From NCBI GenBank assembly GCA_005518205.2, contig RFFC02000001.1, positions 1 through 64,000 on the forward strand: a stretch of DNA of 64,000 nt, in the 5' to 3' direction. Positions 47,416-56,123 of the stretch are shown here, piece by piece. Positions within the stretch are counted from its first letter, which is position 1. The number at the start of each line of letters is the position of its first letter. The stretch is from Hormoscilla sp. GUM202 (GTDB taxonomy: Bacteria; Cyanobacteriota; Cyanobacteriia; Cyanobacteriales; Desertifilaceae). The notes below the pieces were generated by a model, which was not told the origin of the DNA, ran no database searches, and was given only the letters and a program-made list of their open reading frames with translations. The position numbers and the translations under genes were made by a program.

Positions 47416-48027
47416 CTAACCCCCTAGTTCCGAGTTAATTATGCTGTGGAAAATTCCCATAATTTTCGGAACGTTACTGATATAATATTCTTGGGTATCA
47501 ATATCAACCCTCTTATCAGTCAATCTCAAAAAGCGCCAAGTTGTTCCCGTTGTCACCACACCATAAACTGAAGTAATTTTATTTCCCTCTCGTTCGTTGA
47601 ATATTTGTGCAGCCAACATTTGCGCTACACATTGTCCTAAACCTCCGATAATATCTTCATTTTTCGCCTCTACCAAGGTAACGATCGGAGCCCGAATAAA
47701 TAACTGTTCGGGAGAAAGACTGATGATATAGTCACATTCACCGTTTAGTCCTTGTTCCGCATTTACTGTCAGGGGTTTACCCGAAAACAGACTAATTTTA
47801 TGCTTGATTTCTTGTTTTAACTCTAGCAATATAGGTGTGATTATCATTTCCGAACGGGCTTTCTCCGTATTAATATCAATGGCTAGAGGTAGGTAGTTAT
47901 CCAGGACAAATTGTAGATACTCGCTGTATGTTACTTCGGTAATTAAGTCGAATAGGTTCTGTTCTCGGTTAACTTGTAAATCAAACTTTTTTACGACCTC
48001 AGATAGTTGAAAGCTACTGTATCCCAT
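47416..48027 (-). CDS. PD-(D/E)XK nuclease-like conserved protein
   Basis: 203 residues matching a family of uncharacterised cyanobacterial proteins with restriction-endonuclease-like features. The sequence has SEMIITPILLELKQEIKHKI, GECDYIISLSPEQ and IVTLVEAKNEDIIGGLGQCV, where D in GECDY and the E-x-K of VEAKNE fit the PD-(D/E)XK pattern. It ends QMLAAQIFNEREGN..VYGVVTTGTTWRFLRL. Nuclease activity is an inference from the motif. The 34 bp covering its start codon and leader (48021-48054) recur at 59062-59095, where only the first codons of a second copy remain. Confidence 0.65.
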   Translation of the reverse strand: MGYSSFQLSEVVKKFDLQVNREQNLFDLITEVTYSEYLQFVLDNYLPLAIDINTEKARSEMIITPILLELKQEIKHKISLFSGKPLTVNAEQGLNGECDYIISLSPEQLFIRAPIVTLVEAKNEDIIGGLGQCVAQMLAAQIFNEREGNKITSVYGVVTTGTTWRFLRLTDKRVDIDTQEYYISNVPKIMGIFHSIINSELGG

Positions 48028-48054
48028 TTTCTCAACCTTTAACTCCCAAGTACA
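48021..48054. repeat. Direct repeat R1, left copy
   Basis: 34 bp beginning ATCCCATTTTCTCAACCTTT, identical to 59062-59095 in the same orientation. Confidence 0.85.
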
Positions 48055-48180
48055 ACAACAAAGACGATGTGCGAGTATGATGTCTCCGGAGGCATCGAGC
48101 GACCGCCAGACTTGTGCATCGACGATCGCTAACTAATGCTTAATTGCTTACCGATGTTTTCTTTTTGACACCCTCGCTCT

Positions 48181-48237
48181 GCTAACCACGTCAACCTCTA
48201 TTATACTAGATTGTCAAAACTAACTTATTTGTAAAGG
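48181..48237. repeat. Direct repeat R2, left copy
   Basis: 57 bp beginning GCTAACCACGTCAACCTCTA and ending ATTTGTAAAG, closely matched at 61204-61267 in the same orientation, just before the molybdopterin oxidoreductase gene. Confidence 0.85.
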
Positions 48238-48338
48238 ATCGCTCCCTTGACGATTTGGTCAGGGGATGCTATCCTGGGTATGGAGTCAATGAAGAGATGC
48301 TTCTTCAGAAATAGGCCCTCGCAAACAGGATGGTGTAA

Positions 48339-49730
48339 ATGGACAAAGAATACGATATGATCGCCATCGGAGGCGGACCAGCAGGGTCAACAGCGGCCAC
48401 TCTGGTAGCCATGCAGGGGCATAAGGTGCTTTTGCTGGAACGGGAACGCTTCCCTCGTTACCAAATTGGCGAGTCCCTACTACCGGCGACAATCAACGGT
48501 ATCGTACAGTTACTTGGTGCTGAAGACTCAGTCAAGCAGGCGGGTTTTATCAAGAAAAGGGGTGGGACTTTTTCTTGGGGCAAGGAAACAGATGTTTGGA
48601 CTCTCAATTTTGGCAGCTCTCCAGTTGTAGGAGACCCTAATGACTCTAACAGAGTCTACGCCTACGAAGTGAAGCGGGATCGGTTCGATCGCATTCTGCT
48701 GGATAATGCTAGAGAAAAGGGCGTTGAGGTTCGCGAACAACACCGGGTGAAAAATTTGGTTTGGTCGAGCGATCGGGTAACGGGAGTTGTGTTTGGCGAT
48801 CCTAACGGTCGTGAAGAAAGGGCAACGGCCCGTTTTGTGGTAGATGCTTCGGGACATCAAAGCAAAATGGCCCAGCAGGTAGGCGATCGCCTCTACTCCC
48901 AGTTATATCGCAATATAGCGATATACGGCTATTTTGTTAACGGCAAACGCCTGCCCGAACCAGACAGCGGAAACGTTCTCTTTGAAGCATTTGACGATGG
49001 GTGGTTGTGGTACATCCCCCTTGACGATACTCTCACTAGCGTTGGCGCTGTATTGCCTAAAGAACGGACTGGCATCAAAGAAAATCAAGGAAATTTGGCC
49101 GGAACTCTGCAAGATTATATTGCAGCAAGTCCGATAATATCAGAATATTTGGCAGGGGCGCAGCCAGCAAGGGAAACTCCCTATGGGGAAATTCGCATGC
49201 GTCAGGAATTTTCCTACTGCCATTCCCATTTTTGGAAACCAGGTATTCTCTTGGTTGGTGATGCTGCCTGTTTTATTGATGTGCTGCTTTCCTCAGGGGT
49301 ACATCTGGCAACCTATGGCGCCCTGTTGGCCGCCCGATCGATTAACACCGCTTTGCGAGGCGAAATAGATGAAGCTGTTTGCTTGCATGAATTTGAACTC
49401 CGCTATCGCTTGGAGTATAGCAGGTTCTATCAATTGTTGTCAGGGCTTTATGATATGGAAAAAGAACGCCCGACTTACCATGCCTGGTTGCGGAAATGGC
49501 TCAGAGATACCAACGCTTTTAGCTTGGAACCATTCGAGCAAAATGTAGATCGTCTGATTCGCGAAAAACGCCCCCTACCCAAAAATATGTCCTCGGTTGA
49601 GTTCCTACGCCAGCTGAATGGGAAAATGCTCTTGACCGCAGCGATCGCCCAGATGGAACAGGTGGAATCTTTACCTGCTATAGAAGGCAATCTCGTCCCT
49701 TCGCCAGATCGGTTACACTGGTTGGATTGA
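48339..49730 (+). CDS. Flavin-dependent halogenase-like enzyme (Trp-halogenase superfamily)
   Basis: 463 residues of the FAD-dependent halogenase/monooxygenase superfamily. The FAD site is GGGPAGSTAATLVA (12-25), followed by LLERERFPRYQIGESLLP, typical of the PltA/CmlS branch. AGFIKKRGGTFSWG contains a lysine at the position of the halogenase active-site lysine. DGWLWYIPLDD contains WLWYIP, which fits the WxWxIP halogenase signature. GILLVGDAACFIDVLLSSGVH is the second FAD motif. Halogenation activity is an inference; related enzymes hydroxylate or act on carrier-bound substrates. It forms an operon with the FAD oxidase (9-bp gap) and the unknown gene after it. Start ATG 48339 has AGGATGG upstream. 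Confidence 0.8.
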   Translation: MDKEYDMIAIGGGPAGSTAATLVAMQGHKVLLLERERFPRYQIGESLLPATINGIVQLLGAEDSVKQAGFIKKRGGTFSWGKETDVWTLNFGSSPVVGDPNDSNRVYAYEVKRDRFDRILLDNAREKGVEVREQHRVKNLVWSSDRVTGVVFGDPNGREERATARFVVDASGHQSKMAQQVGDRLYSQLYRNIAIYGYFVNGKRLPEPDSGNVLFEAFDDGWLWYIPLDDTLTSVGAVLPKERTGIKENQGNLAGTLQDYIAASPIISEYLAGAQPARETPYGEIRMRQEFSYCHSHFWKPGILLVGDAACFIDVLLSSGVHLATYGALLAARSINTALRGEIDEAVCLHEFELRYRLEYSRFYQLLSGLYDMEKERPTYHAWLRKWLRDTNAFSLEPFEQNVDRLIREKRPLPKNMSSVEFLRQLNGKMLLTAAIAQMEQVESLPAIEGNLVPSPDRLHWLD

Positions 49731-49739
49731 GGTAAGCAA

Positions 49740-51014
49740 ATGAAGGAGCTAATACCAGCAGACAATAGGGCCCTGGAGGAGTTATTTTCAGATTTAGGCA
49801 TCGAAATAGTTTCCGAACCCCTCTTTGATTACGGAAAACTGTACTCCCGGGAAGACCCATACCCGGTCATATTTCCCTCAACCCCAGAGCAAATGCAGGC
49901 GATCGTCGGACGGGCCAGAAAACATCAAATCCCTCTGCGAGTACGGGCAAGCGGTCATACCTTTAACGGCGTTTCCTTGCCCCGAAAGGGCGAGTTGCTC
50001 CTCCGCCCGGACCGGTTCGATGGTTTTCGCTTTTCCGAAGAGGGCACGATAACAGCGGGTTGCGGTGCTTTGGTCTGGGATGTCCGAGATTTAGTGCGGG
50101 ATTACGGATTCGACCTGCCAGTTTATAATGGCGGATGGGCAGGTCCGACTCTGGGAGGATATATTAGTGCCGGTGGGTTTGGTAAGGGCGGTCTTTCTCA
50201 CGACTACGGCGGACTTTGGGAAAATGTCCGGGAGATTACTTTAATTGACGGTGAGGGAAGTTTAAGGACGATCGCCCGCCAGGACCGGGAATTTCCCTGG
50301 ATTTTTGGCTCCTACGGTCAGCTGGGTTTCTTAATGGAAGCCAAACTCAAGTTAATTCCCAAGGAAAAAGGAGAAACTCCCCCTTACCCCCTGGGCGCAT
50401 CCGGGAAAATAGTCAAGCGGCAAACAGACGATCCGAAAGAGAACGATCGGCCTCCCCAAAATGGCAAGAAAAATAATCTTTTTGGGTTCAGCTTATTAGT
50501 TTCTCAAAAGGAGTTAATGAAAGCCTGGATCGACCTTTATAAGTTCGTCAAAGCTCACCCCCATGAGATAATCCCTGAAGGTGGATGGGCGGGTCCCTTT
50601 TTTAAGGGTGCGCCCATGGGATATTATTATTTCATTCGTTTCTTCCAGTTCAACCCGCCTTTAGTCTATCCCCAAGCAGAACCATTTCTGGTCATTGGAG
50701 TCATGTCCAGAATGTGCACGGGAGACCGGGCAAGTAATCAGCGGACCTTACAGGTTGAAAAGGCTTTTATCGACCTGGCCAAGAAAGGCGGCTATAACCT
50801 CTATCCCCAGGCAGAGAACTTTGGCAAAAATCTTGATTTTTGCAGTTATTATGGAGAAGAGATTTACAATGCTTTTATGCAGCTGAAAAGGCAGTTCGAT
50901 CCGGATATGATTTTCAATCCAGGTGTAGTGTTCGATCGGTGTCTGGAGCATGCCGAGTCCTTCAGGACAAGAGCATGCGGAAGACGCCGAAGCCCTTCGG
51001 TAAGGAATAATTAG
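49740..51014 (+). CDS. FAD-linked oxidase (BBE/PCMH type)
   Basis: Oxidoreductase of the vanillyl-alcohol-oxidase/berberine-bridge-enzyme fold, 424 residues. The FAD-binding domain begins near YPVIFPSTPEQMQAIVGRAR and has RVRASGHTFNG, whose histidine fits the flavin-attachment site. LGGYISAGGFGKGGLSHDYG and GSYGQLGFLMEAKLKL follow. The C-terminal substrate domain ends with KRQFDPDMIFNPGVVFD. The last 25 residues ([20 protein letters not shown]) are encoded by a P3 repeat (about 50949-50988) and replace the natural end. It may oxidise an intermediate made by the adjacent halogenase-like enzyme. RBS GAGGTAAG overlaps the halogenase stop. Confidence 0.85.
   Translation: MKELIPADNRALEELFSDLGIEIVSEPLFDYGKLYSREDPYPVIFPSTPEQMQAIVGRARKHQIPLRVRASGHTFNGVSLPRKGELLLRPDRFDGFRFSEEGTITAGCGALVWDVRDLVRDYGFDLPVYNGGWAGPTLGGYISAGGFGKGGLSHDYGGLWENVREITLIDGEGSLRTIARQDREFPWIFGSYGQLGFLMEAKLKLIPKEKGETPPYPLGASGKIVKRQTDDPKENDRPPQNGKKNNLFGFSLLVSQKELMKAWIDLYKFVKAHPHEIIPEGGWAGPFFKGAPMGYYYFIRFFQFNPPLVYPQAEPFLVIGVMSRMCTGDRASNQRTLQVEKAFIDLAKKGGYNLYPQAENFGKNLDFCSYYGEEIYNAFMQLKRQFDPDMIFNPGVVFDRCLEHAESFRTRACGRRRSPSVRNN
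50949..50988. repeat. Palindrome P3 at the 3' end of the FAD oxidase gene
   Basis: GCATGCC..GTCCTTCAGGACAAGAGC and GCATGCGGAAGACGCCG, sharing the right half with 14852-14886 in purL. Confidence 0.75.
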
Positions 51015-51018
51015 AACT

Positions 51019-51831
51019 ATGACTATGAACCAATCGCCAATCGCAAGTCAGCAGCCAGCAGCCAAGATCAACGGTCTTCTGGCCCGGGGAATCAAAAGCT
51101 ATCGATTGGGAAAATCTCTCCCGATCGCCATGTCAACGGGGGCATCGGGAGAATTATACATCGAAACTTCTCAGGAATTAATTCAGGAACGATTGTCCCC
51201 AGCAGAACATCAGGTTTACGTTACGGTGCGCGATTTGAGCCGCACGGCCACGCGGCTTGCCGGACAATCCCTGCTAGCAGAATCGAGAAAGCATTTCCAA
51301 CAGGCATCGGAGTATCTAGAGAAACAAGCAACTTCTGAAGAATTAAGCTTGCTAGGGAAATCCCGCCTTGCCCAAGCACGAGCCTATTTGGAATCCCTGT
51401 TGAAAAATTGGCAGGAATCTCAAGCCTGCATTCACACAGCCCTAGAAAGCGATGAAATTCTGGAAAGGGAATACGGCTACGATCTGTTTCACATTCAGAG
51501 AATTCACCTGCTGCATCTTCTGATGCGGGTTGAATTGGGTGCAGATCGGGTGGCAGCAGGGATTAGCCTGGCAGATAACATGATTCGGTATCTGCTAGGC
51601 GATCGAGCAAGTCTTCCGGTTGGCAAAGGCTGGAGTCCGGAACGACTGGAAAAAACTCCCCTCCAGTTCCGCAACGGCATGCTAGGAAGAGTGGCGAGTG
51701 AAGTCGGGATCCTGCTGGCAAAAGCACCGGCAGCGGGAAAGCTTTGGCCCTCCTATTCGGCTTGGAAATTGCTTGCCGATCGCCCCGATCTGAGAGAAAT
51801 CTATGAATGGGGAGATCGCGTGAGCCCTTGA
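51019..51831 (+). CDS. Unknown helical protein, third gene of the halogenase operon
   Basis: 270 residues, soluble and almost all helical, with TPR-like text (LAESRKHFQQASEYLEKQAT, LLGKSRLAQARAYLESLLKN, WQESQACIHTALESDEILER). The start ATG 51019 (or 51025) is 5 bases after the FAD oxidase stop, so the three genes are surely cotranscribed. I do not recognise a family. It may be a partner or scaffold protein. A truncated IS4 transposase directly abuts its stop. Confidence 0.6.
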   Translation: MTMNQSPIASQQPAAKINGLLARGIKSYRLGKSLPIAMSTGASGELYIETSQELIQERLSPAEHQVYVTVRDLSRTATRLAGQSLLAESRKHFQQASEYLEKQATSEELSLLGKSRLAQARAYLESLLKNWQESQACIHTALESDEILEREYGYDLFHIQRIHLLHLLMRVELGADRVAAGISLADNMIRYLLGDRASLPVGKGWSPERLEKTPLQFRNGMLGRVASEVGILLAKAPAAGKLWPSYSAWKLLADRPDLREIYEWGDRVSP

Positions 51832-53213
51832 GAGCTGGGAAAACTTGAGGTCGCCTCCTTACTTTCCGAGGTTCATGTTTCACTTTATTTTGCTGGTGAG
51901 ATAATCGGCATTTCGCTAATCTCGTCATCAGCCAATCTTCTAATTTATTTTCTGTTATCACCCATTGGGGAACACCCTGGAGCCAAATGTCTCGCACCCG
52001 TCTCCAACAGCAACTAAAACTTAACTTATTAGGTTTGATACCTGCTTTGATTGCCGCCTTTGTCATTAAAGCACAAATCCAATTATAAGTTAATAAACCT
52101 GCTGCTAGTTCTTTGCGAAACATTTCTGCTGTTTTAACATCAAATTCTTCCATCTTTAAGGTAGTTTTTATATAGCGGTAATCTACTTCTACTTGCCACC
52201 TCTCTCCAGAGAGTTCTACTAATTCATTAATTGAGTATACTTCCGGAGCCATCAAATTTGTAAATAAATATAAATCGATCGGCCTAAATCCCTTCTTACG
52301 TAACTGCACGTAAATTATTCGCCCATTTAGAGGATATTTGGGTTGTCCTGGTTCAACTTTTGTTGTTGGTTCTGCTTTCCATATTACCTGAGACTTTTGA
52401 CCACTATATAAGGAACCTTTCTGTGATGATTTTAGTAGTTTACGAGCTGTTCGTTGTTCCAATCGTACCAATACTTTCTTGCCATAAAATTTAGCTACTT
52501 GAACAACTCTGTAGACCCCGAATGCTCTATCTCCAATATAGATGCTGTCAGTTTCTGGGTCTTGTTCCATAATCTTACCAACCATTGCTGGTTCACTAAT
52601 TCCCCCTTCTACAAAAGCAATTACGGTTTGACTAAATAGACAGCAGGCTATCAAAGACTTAACAACCACCCAATGACTCATTCCTTTTCCATTACTTGCT
52701 CGGCCATAGGTTGACAGTAAATCCGGAGTGGGTTGAAGTCTAAAAGTTGTTCCATCAAGTAATCTAACTGCATGACCTTTCCATGTATAAGCTTCTTCTT
52801 GATCGGCAGCTCTTATCCAGTTTAATATAGTCTCTCTTACCTGATTTAACGCATTCATTATTACCAATAGTGGAATTCGTAATCTTCCCTGTACATAACC
52901 TTCTGTACTTTCTGATTTTCATCGACGCGAAACAGGAAATCGGTTAGCATCTTCTTTGTCTAAACCATCAACTGCGCCCGTGTAAAAATGACTAATAACC
53001 GCATCACAAGTGTGCTCACTGTTTAAACGTTGATATATTAATCCCCATAAAATTATTAATGGAGTTAGCACTCGCCAGTCTAGCCTTACTTTTGATTTTT
53101 TTACCCATTGTGCGTGAGAATATTTCTCCAAAAATGGCTAATAATTCTTCAATCGATGCTTTGACAGTTGTAGTTGGTCGTTGTACCCAAGCGGGGGAGC
53201 GATCGCATGTCAT
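51832..53213 (-). pseudogene. IS4-family transposase, frameshifted and interrupted
   Basis: The main frame (52867 to about 51835) has RLLDGTTFRLQPTPDLLSTY with the first aspartate, IYIGDRAFGVYR with the second, and the Y-x2-R-x3-E-x6-K region in ELVELSGERWQVEVDYRYIK. Upstream, in the same frame beyond a TGA near 52915, lies VRLDWRVLTPLIILWGLIYQ, and in another frame the N-terminus MTCDRSPAWVQRPTTTVKAS (from 53213). The reading has no stop of its own and runs antisense into the preceding gene, so the right end is deleted. Confidence 0.78.
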
Positions 53214-53708
53214 AATGATTGCTCAATAATGTTCTTTTACCTCTACTAGATCATCTGTCGCCTACCAATGTCAAGTGTTCTGGCTGAAATCATTTACTGG
53301 CATAGGTTCGAGAGTTTTTTAGGTAATAATGCTCATGGCCATACCAGAATTTGCTTCTTATTGCCATAAAAATTGATTTCTTAGTAGCATTGAGTTTAAG
53401 CCCCCTCGCAATGACAAGTTATTAACCGAGAAGGTAGTGGCCTTTGGTGGAACGGCAGTTACAGGTTGAGTAGTGGTCGATAGATTTATCGTACCCTTTA
53501 GGCCCGGAAACTGTCAAGTCTTGCGGGCAATTTTTTCTAGCGCTACAGTTTTTATTGCTCTTTTGGCACATTGTCAGTTTCTGTATCGGACCTACAAAAT
53601 TCCCAAGGCGAGGCTGTTAACGGGCTTGTGGGGGGCAGAGACTTGAATCTTGGGGGTGTTTCTGACGTAAAAGACCGGTGCGATCGCGATCGACTGGTGC
53701 AAGACCAC
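53214..53708. other. Spacer without a recognised gene
   Basis: Small frames exist on both strands but none shows family resemblance. It lies between the IS4 remnant and the conserved unknown gene. Confidence 0.35.
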
Positions 53709-54785
53709 TTAGGATCCTGTTGGCATCCAAGAATGGTTAATATAGATGTAACCTTTTGCTTGCAGGATCCGATCGCCCTCCCAAACCATCTTAATATGGT
53801 GTAAACCCATAACAAAATCACTCCATTTCCTCGGTCCCAGCCTGTCCGAGCAAACGCCAATATAGCGGGGACAACCCATCAAGGCATCTCGTTTATCTGG
53901 CAAGCACAAACCCACCTCTACCAGATAAGACAAAAATGCAGCCCATTTCGGTTCGCTACGAGGTTGCCCTTCAATATAGCATTCTAAACCTATTTTAGGC
54001 AACACCCCATTACCCACATCTAAATCTAGGTGAATGCAGTCTGTAAAGCTAGCAAGTTCCGATACCGTTGCTTGCAGAAAGTCAATTGCACCCGTCCAGC
54101 CGATTTTCTCCAGATAGACGATAATATCTTTACCGGAAATATTGCGGATACAGAGTCTAATTGTCTCGGCTTTTCTGGCAAGCATGAGCCCAATTTGAAA
54201 AACATATGCCTCTGGGGGTAACGCCCCCAAGCATTGCCGTAAATTTTGTGCTATCTCCCCAGACAAACTATCCCCCAGGAGGATTTTTAATGCCGTTTCC
54301 GTTACCCATTCATGGGACTCCGGTTCGGCTTTGGCCAAGGTGATGCCTGTATTTTCCACTTGGGTGGGACTGCAACCAAAGAACAAGCTAGGGATGGGAA
54401 TAGCAGGAGGTTCCCCATCCACATCGAACTCCAACCACATATTATCTACTTTCTCATAAATCGGAGAGGTTGGATCTACCCAATGCCGGCCAAAGTTACC
54501 CGCTAGGTTCCACACGGAATGCGATCGCAGAGACTCCGATAATTCTATACTATCGTGAGTTCCGGCAACGAGCGCCCGACCTTCTTCTTCCGCCTTAAGA
54601 CATATGAGAAAATCCCCTTGGGGCGCTGACTCTCCCAGACGGCATTCAAATCCCCAAAAACTGGCGATCGCCCCCGGCAGGTGAGAGGCGATCTCCCTAA
54701 TGTGCCGCAAGTTTTTCCCGGAAATCAGTTTAGCAGGGATGTAAGGACTGACGGCGAAAACCGTCTCTGCCAAGGTAAGAATCAT
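53709..54785 (-). CDS. Unknown protein of 358 residues
   Basis: A complete frame with good codon use, MILTLAETVFAVSPYIPAKL at the start. No signal peptide or membrane helix. Recognisable blocks such as FLICLKAEEEGRALVAGTHD, WLEFDVDGEPPAIPIPSLFF and CIHLDLDVGNGVLPKIGLEC suggest a globular protein. It lies upstream, on the same strand but distant, from the broken NHLM-type transporter, with an IS630 element starting 5 bp before its ATG, so its promoter has probably been replaced. I do not recognise the family. Confidence 0.6.
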   Translation of the reverse strand: MILTLAETVFAVSPYIPAKLISGKNLRHIREIASHLPGAIASFWGFECRLGESAPQGDFLICLKAEEEGRALVAGTHDSIELSESLRSHSVWNLAGNFGRHWVDPTSPIYEKVDNMWLEFDVDGEPPAIPIPSLFFGCSPTQVENTGITLAKAEPESHEWVTETALKILLGDSLSGEIAQNLRQCLGALPPEAYVFQIGLMLARKAETIRLCIRNISGKDIIVYLEKIGWTGAIDFLQATVSELASFTDCIHLDLDVGNGVLPKIGLECYIEGQPRSEPKWAAFLSYLVEVGLCLPDKRDALMGCPRYIGVCSDRLGPRKWSDFVMGLHHIKMVWEGDRILQAKGYIYINHSWMPTGS

Positions 54786-54790
54786 TGTCT

Positions 54791-55848
54791 TAAGTAGTTA
54801 GGCAAAATTAATTTTATATTTTTACCGAACATCTCGAAGCACATCTTCCACAGCAAAAACTAAACTTTTCCAACTCTCATAGGCATCAGTATTTAGCCAT
54901 GAGTATTTAATAAATCGCCACCAAATTTCAATAATATTTAACTGGGGAGAATAGGTAGGCAAATAAAAAATTGTTAACCCTTTTTTTTCCCATTCTTCTT
55001 GTTTATTTTTCACTGCATTACTCGTATGAGTGGAAGCATTATCCATCACCAACACGGTTTTTTTCTTTAGTGTTGAACAAAAATGATCTATACATGATAT
55101 AACTACCTCACTATTAATCTGACACTCAAATAAGTAAGGAACTAGTTCATTCTTGCGGTTCAAAAATCCCAAGACATTTAATCTTCTACTTTTTTTACTT
55201 TTTACCTCGCACAGTTCTCCATGTTCTTGCCATGCATAAGGGACATATGCATTTAAACAAAAACCAGTCAAAAAATATTAAATCAATTTCGCCTCTATCG
55301 TTCTTTTAATTTTTTTAATTCTTTCTTTTTTTCTTGATCTTCCGTGGGTTCTGGCTCCCCTCTCGTGTCCAGAGACGCCCACCCCTGGGCGCTCTCGGAC
55401 ACGACCTACCCGTTTTCGGATTCGTCGCCACGACATATTTTCATTTTTTAATATCCTTTTAATAGTGTCTTTACTCACTGACACATTCCAATTTTCTTTG
55501 GCTTTTTCTTTCACCAAGGAGATTTTTTTTGGATATTCTTTAATCCCGGCCACGCTCTTTTTGTTCCGAATTAAATTTCGGTTTCCTTCCACGTCCTTTT
55601 CTATCATATAACCCGACTAAATTCAGCTCTTCCCAAGCATTAAACCAATTATATATTGTCACAATAGACACGTCAAATATCTTGATAAATTCTTTGGTTT
55701 GATAACCGCGAGAGGAGAATGCAATGTGCTCGTCTTCTAACGTGATAATATTTATTTTGTGCATAAATCCGTTTAAGTAGATTAATTGTTTCATGACTTA
55801 ATCCCTTTATAAATCTCATGGCTAATTTTCACCTCACCTAATGTCTGA
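54791..55848 (-). mobile_element. IS630-family element, heavily damaged (copy 2)
   Basis: Has TA plus the terminal repeat AGTAGTTAGGCAAAATTA at 54791. The far end appears truncated soon after the text GTGAGGTGAAAATTAGCC (minus strand), where copy 1 has about 90 more bases. The transposase is in at least three pieces: 55540-55794 (helix-turn-helix), 55278-55607, and 54822-55271 (VLVMDNASTHTS, YLPTYSPQLNIIEIWW). A P2 palindrome (55363-55403) is inserted in it. Confidence 0.82.
55363..55403. repeat. Palindrome P2, copy E, inserted in an IS630 transposase
   Basis: TCGTGTCCAGAGACGCCCAC..GGGCGCTCTCGGACACGA, without the inner arm. Copy 1 of the IS630 element (25605-26707) lacks it, which shows that P2 entered this element after transposition. 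Confidence 0.85.
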
Positions 55849-56123
55849 TCGCGCACTGCGTAGCGGAGGGGTCGTTAGGGAGCTGGCAGCCATATGAACT
55901 TTTCCTTAATTATAAGTTACTCGCTAGTCTCCCCCCACGCTGCGCGAAAAATCGCAATGACAAATAGGCGATACCACATTAATTTGAGAAACGCGAGAAA
56001 CGCGAGAAACGCTATACCCTACTACCACTTTACCACTACTTGCAACTATCTCGGAGAGCATGTCTAGGGCATTAGTATTTTCGATGGAAGGCATATTACC
56101 TGTTATAGAACCCACTAACCATA
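55849..56123 (-). other. Spacer with a coherent short frame and a 9-bp tandem repeat
   Basis: The minus strand reads ADNVIWLVGSITGNMPSIEN, then ALDMLSEIVASSGKVVVGYS, with no clear start, overlapping the end of the transporter gene. It could be the fragment of another gene or a small protein; I do not recognise it. GAAACGCGA is repeated about three times near 55986-56012. Confidence 0.3.

Noticed and set aside
53401..53580. Cys-rich small frame on the minus strand as a peptide precursor for the NHLM exporter
   Set aside because: No leader motif, no double-glycine site and no family resemblance; it lies 2.6 kb from the exporter with an IS remnant between.
53571..53804. Plus-strand 77-residue frame
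   Set aside because: It is antisense to the 3' part of the better-supported 358-residue gene and has no family resemblance.
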